Shown in pieces: positions 53,508 through 61,857 of a stretch of 64,000 bases of DNA. The stretch comes from DYMC01 sp035406705 (GTDB taxonomy: Bacteria; Verrucomicrobiota; Lentisphaeria; Victivallales; GWF2-50-93): assembly GCA_964426675.1 (NCBI GenBank), contig CAYRRM010000001.1, positions 124,001-188,000 on the forward strand, given 5' to 3'. The position numbers and the translations under genes are program-made. Numbering within the stretch: the stretch's first letter is position 1; every line of letters begins with the position of its first letter. Below the pieces are notes generated by a model. It was not told where the DNA came from, ran no database searches, and saw only the letters and a list, made by a program, of their open reading frames with translations.

Positions 53508-54302
53508 ATGACGGATTTTATTAAAGTAGTTATTCTTGCACTTGTTCAGGGATTTACAGAATTTCTTCCTGTGAGTTCATCCGGACATCTTAGTATACTT
53601 GGTCATTTTCTTGGAATAAGAGAAGATTCCCTTCTTTTATCTGTTTGTCTTCACAGTGGCACATTAGTTTCAGTTTTTATATTTTATTTTCAAGAACTGA
53701 GAGAATTTTTTTCTTCGCGAATACTTTTATATTATCTACTAATCTCATCTTTGCCGGCCGGAATTTTAGGGTGTTTTCTTAAGTTTACAGGTTTAGGGTC
53801 TATTATATTTGAAAAGCCAATTTTTGCGGGAATTGGCCTTATTCTGACTTCAATAATTCTCTCTTTTTTACCATCAAAACCAGAGGAAATACCTGCGGGA
53901 AAAATATCAAAACTTAATTTTCGGCATGCACTTTTTATTGGGCTTGCACAAATGCTTGCTATTTTTCCTGGAGTATCGCGTTCTGGAACAACTATTTGCG
54001 CTGGAATAAAGCGTGGTCTGGGAGTAGATTTTTCCACAAAATATTCCTTTTTTATGTTTATTCCGGTTGTTTTAGGGAGCCTGATAATAGAGATATATAC
54101 AGCCACGGAAAATGAATTCAAATTCAATGAAAATATCTTTAGACTATTTATTGGTTTTCTGCTTTCTGCTGTTGTAGGTTTTTTTGTAATAAAGATATTG
54201 ATAAATATATTAAAAAGAGGAAAAATAATATTTTTCAGATACTACTGTTTAGGATTGGGTTCTTTTATATTGCTTTATCAACTATATGGATTATTGAAAT
54301 AA
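53508..54302 (+). CDS. uppP: Undecaprenyl-diphosphate phosphatase (BacA/UppP)
   Basis: Recycles undecaprenyl pyrophosphate to the monophosphate lipid carrier for wall and polysaccharide synthesis; integral membrane protein. About 264 residues. The catalytic motifs QGFTEFLPVSSSGHL near the N-terminus and FPGVSRSGTT in the middle are both intact. I start it at ATG 53508 (MTDFIKVV), because the longer frame adds 19 unlikely residues. Its stop lies in a 20-bp palindrome. It is divergent from uvrB. Confidence 0.94.
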   Translation: MTDFIKVVILALVQGFTEFLPVSSSGHLSILGHFLGIREDSLLLSVCLHSGTLVSVFIFYFQELREFFSSRILLYYLLISSLPAGILGCFLKFTGLGSIIFEKPIFAGIGLILTSIILSFLPSKPEEIPAGKISKLNFRHALFIGLAQMLAIFPGVSRSGTTICAGIKRGLGVDFSTKYSFFMFIPVVLGSLIIEIYTATENEFKFNENIFRLFIGFLLSAVVGFFVIKILINILKRGKIIFFRYYCLGLGSFILLYQLYGLLK

Positions 54303-54318
54303 CACATTAATGTGTTAT
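54299..54318. promoter_or_regulatory. Perfect 20-bp palindrome ahead of coaD
   Basis: ATAACACATTAATGTGTTAT reads the same on both strands. It lies between uppP and the coaD-fabH gene run, 41 bases before coaD. It has no loop and no T run, so an operator is more likely than a terminator. No regulator is identified. Confidence 0.5.
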
Positions 54319-54358
54319 ATTACGCTTCTTCAATTTTATTCTGAGGAAAATAAAAAAG

Positions 54359-54829
54359 ATGAAGACGGCATTTTTTCCAGGCTCATTTGACCCTGTTACG
54401 TTTGGTCATCTTGATGTGATACAAAGGGCAGCCAATCTTTTCGATAAATTGATTGTTGCCGTTGCGTTAAATACATCAAAAGAACCAATGTTTAGTGTTG
54501 AAAAAAGGGTAAAAATCTTAAAGGCGTCATGTTCGTCGATAAAAAATATTGAGATTATCTCTTTTGAAGGTCTTCTGGTCAATGCAATTAATAAATATAA
54601 TGTTTCTGCAGTAATCAGAGGCTTAAGGGCTATTTCTGACTTTGAATATGAATTTCAGATGGCAATGATGAACAGGGAAATAAACTCAAAATTTGAGACT
54701 ATATTTCTGATGCCAAGTCCTCAATATTCTTTTGTAAGCTCCAGAATGATAAAGGAGATAATAAACCTTGGAGGAGATGTTTCCGCATTTGTCCCAAAAG
54801 CAGTAATAGAAGAACTCAAAAATTACTAA
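54359..54829 (+). CDS. coaD: Phosphopantetheine adenylyltransferase
   Basis: Penultimate step of coenzyme A synthesis: ATP plus 4'-phosphopantetheine gives dephospho-CoA and PPi. 156 residues, normal length. The nucleotidyl-transferase motif is FPGSFDPVTFGHLD, followed by EPMFSVEKR, RGLRAISDFEYEFQMA and YSFVSSRMIKEI. It has a GAGGAAA ribosome site. Its stop overlaps the start of the YceD-family gene by one base (TAATG). It leads a run of lipid and ribosome genes. Confidence 0.96.
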   Translation: MKTAFFPGSFDPVTFGHLDVIQRAANLFDKLIVAVALNTSKEPMFSVEKRVKILKASCSSIKNIEIISFEGLLVNAINKYNVSAVIRGLRAISDFEYEFQMAMMNREINSKFETIFLMPSPQYSFVSSRMIKEIINLGGDVSAFVPKAVIEELKNY

Positions 54830-55371
54830 TGAATTTTAAATTATTTTTTAACTTTAATCAGATTGAGAAATCACCTATTTTTTTTAAAGGGGTTGTATCA
54901 TCTTCTGCATTTGATATCCAAGACGAAGAACTTACAAAATATCTTGAAGTTGAATATGACATACAGGTCAATCAGATTTCAGGAGGGGCGATCCTTTCAG
55001 GAGAACTTATTGTATCAACATCAAAACTTTGTCCAAGATGCCTTGCAGAATTTGATTACAAAATTAGCATAAAAGACGTTAATCATTATTATAAAAAAGA
55101 AATTGGTAGAGATTTTGATTTGATTCCTGACTTAAGAGAGGATATATTAATAGCTTTACCGTCAAATCAACTGTGCACAGAAAACTGCAAAGGACTTTGT
55201 CCTATTTGTGGAGTAGATTTAAATAAAAAAAAGTGTCAATGTAAAAGGGAAGTAGCAGTTGACTTTAATGATTCTGTGTGGAACAGGCTTGATGAATTAA
55301 AAATAAAGAGTAAAAAATCTAAGAAAATAAAGGGTGCATTCAATGGCAAATCCAAAAAGAAAAAAATCTAA
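54829..55371 (+). CDS. YceD/DUF177-family protein
   Basis: About 180 residues. DUF177 proteins precede rpmF in very many bacteria and are linked to 23S rRNA maturation and phospholipid genes. Here the Cys pairs CPRCLAEF and CTENCKGLCPICGVDLNKKKC suggest a zinc site. The C-terminus is a long Lys tail that runs 29 bases into rpmF. Its start overlaps the coaD stop. The position coaD-yceD-rpmF-plsX-fabH supports the call strongly. Confidence 0.88.
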   Translation: MNFKLFFNFNQIEKSPIFFKGVVSSSAFDIQDEELTKYLEVEYDIQVNQISGGAILSGELIVSTSKLCPRCLAEFDYKISIKDVNHYYKKEIGRDFDLIPDLREDILIALPSNQLCTENCKGLCPICGVDLNKKKCQCKREVAVDFNDSVWNRLDELKIKSKKSKKIKGAFNGKSKKKKI

Positions 55372-55534
55372 GATGAAAAAACGTCAGATGAAGGCAGGAA
55401 GGCCTCACATAGAGATCCAAGCTCATTATTGCGCGTCATGTGGTAAACCAGTTCAGCCACATAGAGTATGCAAGGCTTGTGGATATTATTCCAAAGAACA
55501 AATAATCACACCAAAAACAAAAAAAACTTCTTAG
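55343..55534 (+). CDS. rpmF: 50S ribosomal protein L32
   Basis: About 63 residues. It begins MANPKRKKSKMKKRQMKAG, with the zinc-binding CASCGKPVQPHRVCKACGYY (two CxxC pairs). Start ATG 55343 is set by the family's MA(V/N)PK beginning; it lies inside the end of the yceD gene. It ends in TAG, four bases before plsX. It is the smallest gene of the run and is expected to be co-transcribed with plsX and fabH. Confidence 0.96.
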   Translation: MANPKRKKSKMKKRQMKAGRPHIEIQAHYCASCGKPVQPHRVCKACGYYSKEQIITPKTKKTS

Positions 55535-55537
55535 GAA

Positions 55538-56566
55538 ATGATGAAAATTGCTTTTGATGCGATGGGCGGTGATTATGCTCCAGATGCTGCAATACGTGGA
55601 GCAAAAGAGGCTTTAAAGAGCTATCCGTCTGTTCATCTTGCAATTGTTGGCAAAAAAGATAGGATAATTCCCCTTTTAAAGGAGAATGGGATCTACCCAC
55701 ATGAGCGAGTAGAATTGGTTAATACTGATGATGTTGTTTTAATGAGTGACCCATCAACTATTGCAATAAGATCTAAGAAAAATTCCTCTATAACGGTTGC
55801 CGCAACAGAAGTAAAAGAGGGCAGGGCACAAGCAGTAGTGAGTGCAGGACATACAGGAGCTGCTGTAGCGGCTACTACTGTTAGAATGAGATTACTGGAA
55901 GGAGTTGACAGACCAGCCATTGCCGCAATAATGCCGAGTGAAAGTGGGCCGTTTGTTTTAATTGATGCCGGAGCAAATATAGATTCGAAACCTATAAATT
56001 TAATTCAATTTGCCCTTATGGGGAGTATTTATGCAGAGGCCGCACTTGGCGTGAAAAACCCGCGTGTTGGACTTCTGAGCGTAGGGGAGGAAGATGTAAA
56101 GGGAAATGAACTTACAAAAGAAGTTTTTAAAAAACTATCTAAGATGAAAATTAACTTTATAGGAAATGTTGAAGGCAAAGTGATTTTTCAAAAATATGCC
56201 GATGTAGTTGTGTGTGATGGTTTTGTGGGAAATGTACTCCTGAAGGCATCTGAAAGCCTTGCAAAAGCAACCATGCGCTGGATAAAAGAGGCATTTTCAA
56301 AAAATACATATCGAATTGCAGGTGCTCTCCTGGCAAAAGAGGCCTTCAGAGAATTAAAAGAGATTGGCGACTACGAATCTTACGGAGGAGCTCCACTTCT
56401 TGGGGTAAACGGAATTTGCATAATTGGGCATGGTAGTTCTTCTCCTAAAGCATTTAAAAATGCCATAAGAGTTGCCGCTGAATTTGTAAATATAAAACTT
56501 AATGATAAGATAACAACAATGCTTCATGAAAATGGAGCATCCGTAAAGGATTTCAAACTTAATTAA
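55538..56566 (+). CDS. plsX: Phosphate acyltransferase PlsX
   Basis: Makes acyl-phosphate from acyl-ACP, the first step of the PlsX/PlsY phospholipid route. About 342 residues. It begins KIAFDAMGGDYAPDAA, followed by MSDPSTIAIRSKKNSSI, VSAGHTGA, LIDAGANIDSKP, VCDGFVGNV and GGAPLLGVNGICIIGHGSS-type text, here in outline. It sits between rpmF and fabH in the common bacterial order. Confidence 0.96.
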   Translation: MMKIAFDAMGGDYAPDAAIRGAKEALKSYPSVHLAIVGKKDRIIPLLKENGIYPHERVELVNTDDVVLMSDPSTIAIRSKKNSSITVAATEVKEGRAQAVVSAGHTGAAVAATTVRMRLLEGVDRPAIAAIMPSESGPFVLIDAGANIDSKPINLIQFALMGSIYAEAALGVKNPRVGLLSVGEEDVKGNELTKEVFKKLSKMKINFIGNVEGKVIFQKYADVVVCDGFVGNVLLKASESLAKATMRWIKEAFSKNTYRIAGALLAKEAFRELKEIGDYESYGGAPLLGVNGICIIGHGSSSPKAFKNAIRVAAEFVNIKLNDKITTMLHENGASVKDFKLN

Positions 56567-56589
56567 TATTTTTATCGGGAAATTTTCAT

Positions 56590-57579
56590 ATGGCAATAAA
56601 AATTGCAGGTACAGGTTCATATCTACCTCAAAAAGTGCTTACAAATCATGACCTCGAAAAAATGGTAGATACAAGCGATGAGTGGATAAAAACCAGAACA
56701 GGAATAGTCGAACGCAGAATTGCTGACACCTTAGAATCAAGTTCTGATATGGCATTCAAAGCATCTATTAAGGCTATGGAAATGGCCGATATAACAGCAG
56801 AAGAACTCGACTTCATTATTGTCGCTACGATTACAGGAGATAGAATAATTCCTAGTACCGCATGTATACTCCAGAAGAAACTCGGCGCTTCAAATGCTTT
56901 TTGCTTTGATATTCAGGCAGCATGTACAGGGTTAATCTATGCCATTGAAATAGCTAATTCGATGATAGCTTCTGGAAATAAATATAAAAGAGCACTTATT
57001 GTAGGAGTTGAAAAATTGTCTTCAATAACAGATTGGGCAGATCGCAATACTTGCGTACTATTTGGAGATGGAGCAAGTGCAATAGTGCTGGAAAAACGCA
57101 AAGGACATCATGATGTAGGAGGAATACTCGCAAGTAAATTAGCATCTAATGGTAATTATGCTGATATCTTGCAGGTGCCTGCTGGCGGCTCTGAAATGCC
57201 ACTTACACATGAACTCCTCGATAAAAAGCTAAATACTATACGCATGGAAGGGCAGGAAGTGTTCAAATTAGCTGTTAATGAAATGGCTAAAGCATGTAAG
57301 GATGTTATATCTCAGACTGGAATCTCTGTAGATGAGATTCGATGGCTTATACCTCATCAGGCTAACAAGCGAATCATAGAGGCTGTTGGGACAAGACTCG
57401 GTATTTCACCTGAAAGAGTCTATGTAAATCTTCAAAAATACGGAAATACTTCTGCTGCTTCAGTTGGAATTGCACTTGATGAGATAGTCCGAAATAAACT
57501 CGTAGAAAGAGGTGATTATATTCTGGTAACGGCCTTTGGCTCTGGCCTTACCTGGGGCTCAACCCTTCTAAAATGGTAA
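56590..57579 (+). CDS. fabH: 3-oxoacyl-ACP synthase III
   Basis: Starts fatty-acid synthesis by condensing acetyl-CoA with malonyl-ACP. 329 residues. The catalytic triad is visible: Cys in DIQAACTGLIYAI, His in IPHQANKRIIE, and Asn in YGNTSAAS. The N-terminal GTGSYLPQKVLTN and DEWIKTRTGI are typical. It is the last gene of the coaD-fabH run and converges on ksgA with only 12 bases between and no visible terminator. Confidence 0.96.
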   Translation: MAIKIAGTGSYLPQKVLTNHDLEKMVDTSDEWIKTRTGIVERRIADTLESSSDMAFKASIKAMEMADITAEELDFIIVATITGDRIIPSTACILQKKLGASNAFCFDIQAACTGLIYAIEIANSMIASGNKYKRALIVGVEKLSSITDWADRNTCVLFGDGASAIVLEKRKGHHDVGGILASKLASNGNYADILQVPAGGSEMPLTHELLDKKLNTIRMEGQEVFKLAVNEMAKACKDVISQTGISVDEIRWLIPHQANKRIIEAVGTRLGISPERVYVNLQKYGNTSAASVGIALDEIVRNKLVERGDYILVTAFGSGLTWGSTLLKW

Positions 57580-57591
57580 TTGATTTTAAAA

Positions 57592-58407
57592 TTAGAGTTT
57601 CTCAGCGATTTTAGCAATTTCTAAATAATTATCAGGTGATAATTCTTCGGCTCTGATATTTTTCTTCAACTTAAATTTTTCAAAAATGTAGGAAATTTTT
57701 TGTTGAGGGAATATTTTAGACCAATTGTTAAATAGTGTTTTTCTTCGCATTGAAAACGCCGCTTTTACAATAGCAAAATAATGGCTAACATTAATATCTG
57801 AAAGCCATTCCTTCCTTGAAAAATATGTAAAAGCAGATGATACTTCTGGCCTTGGAAAAAAAACTTCTCCGGGAATTTTTCTTATTTTTTTCCCAGAAAA
57901 GAATGATTGAATTAAAACTGAACTTGCACCATAATTCTTGCTTTTCGGACATGAAAAGAACCTATCAGAAACTTCCTCTTGAAGGACAAGATACATAGAG
58001 TATGGCAATGTATTTTCCTGAATGAGTTTGAGAATGAATGGTGTTGAAATAGAGTAAGGCATATTTGAAATTATGCGAAAATCGCAATTCGGTATAAGTT
58101 CCCTGAAATTTACTTTCATTGCGTCTGAATGTAAGAGTATCAATTTTGGATTTGATATATTCTCTCTCAAATATGAGAATAGTTTTAAATCCATCTCAAT
58201 ACTTATTAGTTTATTTACTCTTTCAAGTAATTTAAATGTTAAGGCACCAAAACCAGGACCTATTTCAACAACAGTTTCGTTTTTTTTAGGAGATGCTTCT
58301 CTTATAATGAAATTTAAAAAATTTTCATCCACCATAAAGTTTTGACCTAAAGATTTTCCTGGCTTGATTTTTAATTTTTCAATTAAGGAGCGAATATCTT
58401 TTTGCAT
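57592..58407 (-). CDS. ksgA: 16S rRNA (adenine1518/1519-N6)-dimethyltransferase
   Basis: Dimethylates two adenines near the 3' end of 16S rRNA late in 30S assembly. About 271 residues. It begins with KPGKSLGQNFMVDENFL, the AdoMet motif is VVEIGPGFGALT, and the catalytic motif reads SNMPYS, a variant of NLPYY. One palindrome copy lies inside, read as Cys-Asp-Phe-Arg. At the C-terminus the codons for AKIA are GCTAAAATCGCT, a near-miss of the motif that is not counted. Confidence 0.94.
   Translation of the reverse strand: MQKDIRSLIEKLKIKPGKSLGQNFMVDENFLNFIIREASPKKNETVVEIGPGFGALTFKLLERVNKLISIEMDLKLFSYLRENISNPKLILLHSDAMKVNFRELIPNCDFRIISNMPYSISTPFILKLIQENTLPYSMYLVLQEEVSDRFFSCPKSKNYGASSVLIQSFFSGKKIRKIPGEVFFPRPEVSSAFTYFSRKEWLSDINVSHYFAIVKAAFSMRRKTLFNNWSKIFPQQKISYIFEKFKLKKNIRAEELSPDNYLEIAKIAEKL
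58074..58087. repeat. Iterated palindrome copy 19 (in ksgA)
   Basis: TGCGA-AAA-TCGCAA, exact 13-bp core, read on the coding strand as Cys-Asp-Phe-Arg. Confidence 0.8.
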
Positions 58408-59236
58408 TAAGCTAAACTTTTATTTTAAAAATTGATAAAAAATAGATATAAAAAAGCTATGAAAAATATATAGGAAAAATAAATCATAAATATATTGAGT
58501 AACTCTTATCTCTGGATAAAAGAAGAGGAAAATTTACGATAAATATGAAAAAGGATACTCTTTAAATATAAAAAGTCAATTCAAATTTCAAAATTTTTAG
58601 TTGAATTGTTGATTTTTTTCTCCAGATCATCATCTGACTTTGTTGTCCTCTAAAGTTCTTTACATTTTAATAAAAAAATATATCTTTATCCAGCTTATTT
58701 TGTAAAGGATTAAAAATCGAAATTAACTGAGTTTGTTCAAGGTTGTTTTATAAATTTGGTTGAAAATTACCAGATGCAAATCGAAGATTTTTTCAATTTT
58801 TTCACACGTAGGACGAAGGAATTGAGTTCCGTACCGTTATCTGCGACCTGCAGGGATACACGTCATCTTGATGCATAGCATTTATGGCCCCCTTACTTCG
58901 TGAAATAACCGGTGAGTCATTTAAGTTTTTTGGAGGATTTTCTTCAAATAAATTTTATCAAATTTGCCGTCACATATTTTAGGTCATCAAACAAAAATCC
59001 ATATTTTTTGTCAGCACTATACGCTCTCATCACTGAATAGAAAAAGTCTTTTTGCTCAAATATTACCAGAAACTTTTATGTATTAAGATGAGCATGTTGT
59101 TAATAGTATAATATCTCATCTGGCAGAATATAGTAAATTTAGTAAAAAATGTAAAAAACTTTTCTTCCTGCTATCTTCAATTTGAAATTTCCCGTCAATA
59201 ATGTAAATTGCCCTCTTCCAAAAAACACTTAAGATC
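58408..59236. other. Long gene-free region with a structured G+C-richer island
   Basis: 829 bases without a supported gene. At 58577-58608 CAATTCAA pairs with TTGAATTG, followed by a T-rich stretch (possible terminator). At 58813-58901 a G+C-rich island has ACGAAG (58813-58818) pairing with CTTCGT (58896-58901). Inside it are the small hairpins GGAAT-TGA-GTTCC (58818-58830), CTGC-GACCT-GCAG (58841-58853) and CATC-TT-GATG. A structured RNA or a decayed insertion are both possible. I could not match it to SRP RNA, RNase P or tmRNA by their core motifs. Confidence 0.45.
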
Positions 59237-59602
59237 ATGAGAATTACAGCGTTATTTTGTTTTATTTTAGTTTCCTTTGTATATGGTTGTGGTGAATCTG
59301 TGCCACAGCAAAAGGAAGATGATAAAAATCTTTCTCCTGTTTTTCAAAAGAAAAATCTTGAGACTGAGTCGCATGGGAATTTAAGTAAAAAAAATTCTAT
59401 AACTGAAAATAAAAATCCTTCAAATGATAGTACTAATAGCGGTAATAAACAGAAGCAAAATCCGATCTCAGAAACAATAAATTCAGTAGCAAATTATGGT
59501 ACAGGACGGACACATCTGACAATTAAGAAGAAACAGGAAGAAAAAATAAAAAAGATTCAAGATGATTACAACTCAAAAATTAATGACGCGATAAAGGAAT
59601 AA
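59237..59602 (+). CDS. Small hypothetical lipoprotein
   Basis: About 121 residues. The signal ends in the lipobox VYGC (Cys18). The mature part is very hydrophilic and rich in Asn, Lys, Ser and Glu (low complexity), ending in a predicted helix KKKQEEKIKKIQDDYNSKIND. No family is recognised. It ends nine bases before lepA and may share its message. No clear ribosome site is seen upstream of the ATG. Confidence 0.65.
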   Translation: MRITALFCFILVSFVYGCGESVPQQKEDDKNLSPVFQKKNLETESHGNLSKKNSITENKNPSNDSTNSGNKQKQNPISETINSVANYGTGRTHLTIKKKQEEKIKKIQDDYNSKINDAIKE

Positions 59603-59611
59603 TTCCACATA

Positions 59612-61417
59612 ATGAACACAAGCAGATTGAAGTATATAAGAAATTTTTCTATCATTGCTCATATTGATCATGGAAAGTCAACTCTTGCTGATCGCCTCCT
59701 TGAATTAACCGGGACAGTTCCTAAACGAGAATTACAAGAACAAGTTCTCGACGATATGGATATTGAAAGAGAAAGAGGTATTACCATAAAATCACATCCG
59801 GTAAGGATGCTATATAAATATATTGATGGATATGACTACGAACTCAATTTAATAGATACTCCTGGTCACGTTGATTTTACCTATGAAGTGAGTCGCGCGC
59901 TCTCAGCTTGTGAAGGGGCTATCCTTGTAATCGATGCTACGCAAGGAGTTCAAGCTCAAACAGTAGCGAATTTGAATCTTGCCCACAAACAAAATCTTCG
60001 TATAATACCTGTAATCAATAAGATTGATTTACCTGCTGCCGATATTTCTGTATGCCTTGAACAAATTGAGGAGATTCTGGCCATTCCAAGAGAAGAAGCA
60101 ATAGCTCTGAGCGCAAAAACCGGAGAAAATGTTGATAAACTTCTCTCTGCCATTGTTGAAAGGATTTCTCCTCCTAAAAATGAATCAAAAGATTACTGTA
60201 GGGCATTGATTTTTGATTCGCTTTATGATGCATATAGAGGTGTAGTGAATTACATCCGCGTTTTTGATGGTGCATTAGTTCCAGGAATGAAAATTCGCCT
60301 TTTGAGCAATAATGTAGTAGGAGAAGTAAAAGAAGTCGGTATATTTAGTCCAAAAATGAAGGCAGTAGATAAATTGCTTTCTGGCTCCGTTGGTTATGTC
60401 ATTCCAAATATCAAAAGCCCGCATGATACAAGAATTGGTGACACCATTGCTGATTTTAAAGCAATAGATCCTCAACCTTTATCTGGGTTCAAAGAAGTTA
60501 AGCCGGTTGTTTTTTCAGGAATTTATCCTGTTGATAGCTCTGATTATGAACAACTAAAAGCTAGTATGCCAAAATTAAGGCTAAATGACTCAGCATTTAC
60601 GTATTCGGCTGAAACTTCTGCGGCACTTGGTTTTGGTTTTAGATGTGGTTTTCTTGGCTTGCTTCATATGGAAATTATTCAGGAAAGACTTCGCCGTGAA
60701 TATAACCTTGATATAATATCCACCTATCCAAGTGTAATCTATAAGGTTTTTATGAAAAATGGAAAATGCCTGGAAATTGATAATCCTGTCTTGCTCCCAG
60801 ATCCCTCTCTTATAGACAAAATGGAAGAACCATTCCTGCTGACAAAAATAATTACTCCCAATATCTACATTGGAGATATAATGAATCTCATTATGTCAAA
60901 ACGAGGAGTATGCATAGCCACAGAATCTGCAGATAGTAAACATGTTGTAATAACAGCAGATTTGCCTATGAGTGAAATTTTGGTTGACTTTCACGACAAA
61001 TTAAAATCTATTACGCGTGGTTATGCAAGTATGGATTACCAATTTAATGGTTATAAAGAACAGAAATTGGTGAAACTCGATATAATGGTAAACGGAGAAC
61101 CTGTGGATGCTTTCTCTGCTATAGTGCATGTTGATCATGCTCAATCAAAGGGAAGACATATTTGTGAAAAGCTAAAAGAGCTTATCCCTCCCCACCTTTT
61201 TCAAATTGCAATCCAGGCGGCAATCGGAGGAAAAGTCGTGGCAAGGGAAAATGTAAGGCAATTGCGGAAAAATGTCCTTGCAAAGTGCTACGGAGGAGAT
61301 ATTACGAGAAAACGCAAACTCCTTGAAAAACAAAAAGAAGGAAAGAAAAGAATGAAGCAGTTTGGCCAGGTAAATATTCCACAAGAAGCATTTGTAGAAG
61401 TATTGAAAACATCTTAA
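59612..61417 (+). CDS. lepA: Elongation factor 4 (back-translocase)
   Basis: Ribosome-dependent GTPase. 601 residues, normal length. The G motifs are G1 AHIDHGKST, G2/G3 ERERGITIKS and DTPGHVDF, and G4 NKIDLP. The LepA-specific C-terminal domain ends KCYGGDITRKRKLLEKQKEGKKRMK-type sequence (outline) with FGQVNIPQEAFVEVL. It follows a small lipoprotein gene by nine bases. Confidence 0.97.
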   Translation: MNTSRLKYIRNFSIIAHIDHGKSTLADRLLELTGTVPKRELQEQVLDDMDIERERGITIKSHPVRMLYKYIDGYDYELNLIDTPGHVDFTYEVSRALSACEGAILVIDATQGVQAQTVANLNLAHKQNLRIIPVINKIDLPAADISVCLEQIEEILAIPREEAIALSAKTGENVDKLLSAIVERISPPKNESKDYCRALIFDSLYDAYRGVVNYIRVFDGALVPGMKIRLLSNNVVGEVKEVGIFSPKMKAVDKLLSGSVGYVIPNIKSPHDTRIGDTIADFKAIDPQPLSGFKEVKPVVFSGIYPVDSSDYEQLKASMPKLRLNDSAFTYSAETSAALGFGFRCGFLGLLHMEIIQERLRREYNLDIISTYPSVIYKVFMKNGKCLEIDNPVLLPDPSLIDKMEEPFLLTKIITPNIYIGDIMNLIMSKRGVCIATESADSKHVVITADLPMSEILVDFHDKLKSITRGYASMDYQFNGYKEQKLVKLDIMVNGEPVDAFSAIVHVDHAQSKGRHICEKLKELIPPHLFQIAIQAAIGGKVVARENVRQLRKNVLAKCYGGDITRKRKLLEKQKEGKKRMKQFGQVNIPQEAFVEVLKTS

Positions 61418-61537
61418 AACCTCATAAAGGTAATGAAGCTTTCTATAATTAAATCATAAACTAAAATGTGAAAAAATAAAATTTTGTTTATCTATATTTT
61501 ATTTGTCCAAAAATGTGACTATAATAAGGTTGAAACT

Positions 61538-61852
61538 ATGGAAAAGAATATGAAAGAGAATAAAATTTTTAATATTGATGATATTGCAGCTCTTGCAAAA
61601 CTTAAAATAGCCGAATCAGATAAAAAAAAGCTGATGAATGATATGATGGAAATTGTTGGATATATTGAAGAACTCTCAAAATTAAAGCTGTCCAATATAG
61701 AACCAATGCACCATAGCAGTAATATCCAAAATATATCTAGAGAAGATATTGTAAAAGCACCATTTCCCAGAGAAAAAATTCTATCAATAGCGCCAGATAC
61801 CTTCGATGAATTGATAAAGGTTCCTGCTATTCTGCCGGACGAGGAGCAATAA
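61538..61852 (+). CDS. gatC: Asp/Glu-tRNA(Asn/Gln) amidotransferase subunit C
   Basis: About 105 residues. The small belt subunit holds GatA and GatB together. The pattern IDDIAALAKLKIAESDKKKL, YIEELSKL and the later EDIVKAPFPREKIL fits the family. ATG 61538 is chosen, since the longer frame adds 18 poor residues. It is the first of gatC-gatA-gatB, spaced by 5 and 14 bases. The complex makes Gln-tRNA(Gln) and/or Asn-tRNA(Asn) by transamidation. Confidence 0.93.
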   Translation: MEKNMKENKIFNIDDIAALAKLKIAESDKKKLMNDMMEIVGYIEELSKLKLSNIEPMHHSSNIQNISREDIVKAPFPREKILSIAPDTFDELIKVPAILPDEEQ

Positions 61853-61857
61853 AGATT

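Noticed and set aside
57046..57058. CGCAA-TAC-TTGCG in fabH
   Set aside because: Half-sites are in the opposite (everted) order and it occurs once, so it is treated as chance.
57605..57618. AGCGATTTTAGCAA in ksgA as a palindrome copy
   Set aside because: More than one mismatch from the core; possibly a decayed copy but not counted.
58801..58920. SRP RNA, RNase P RNA or tmRNA in the island
   Set aside because: Their conserved core motifs are not present.
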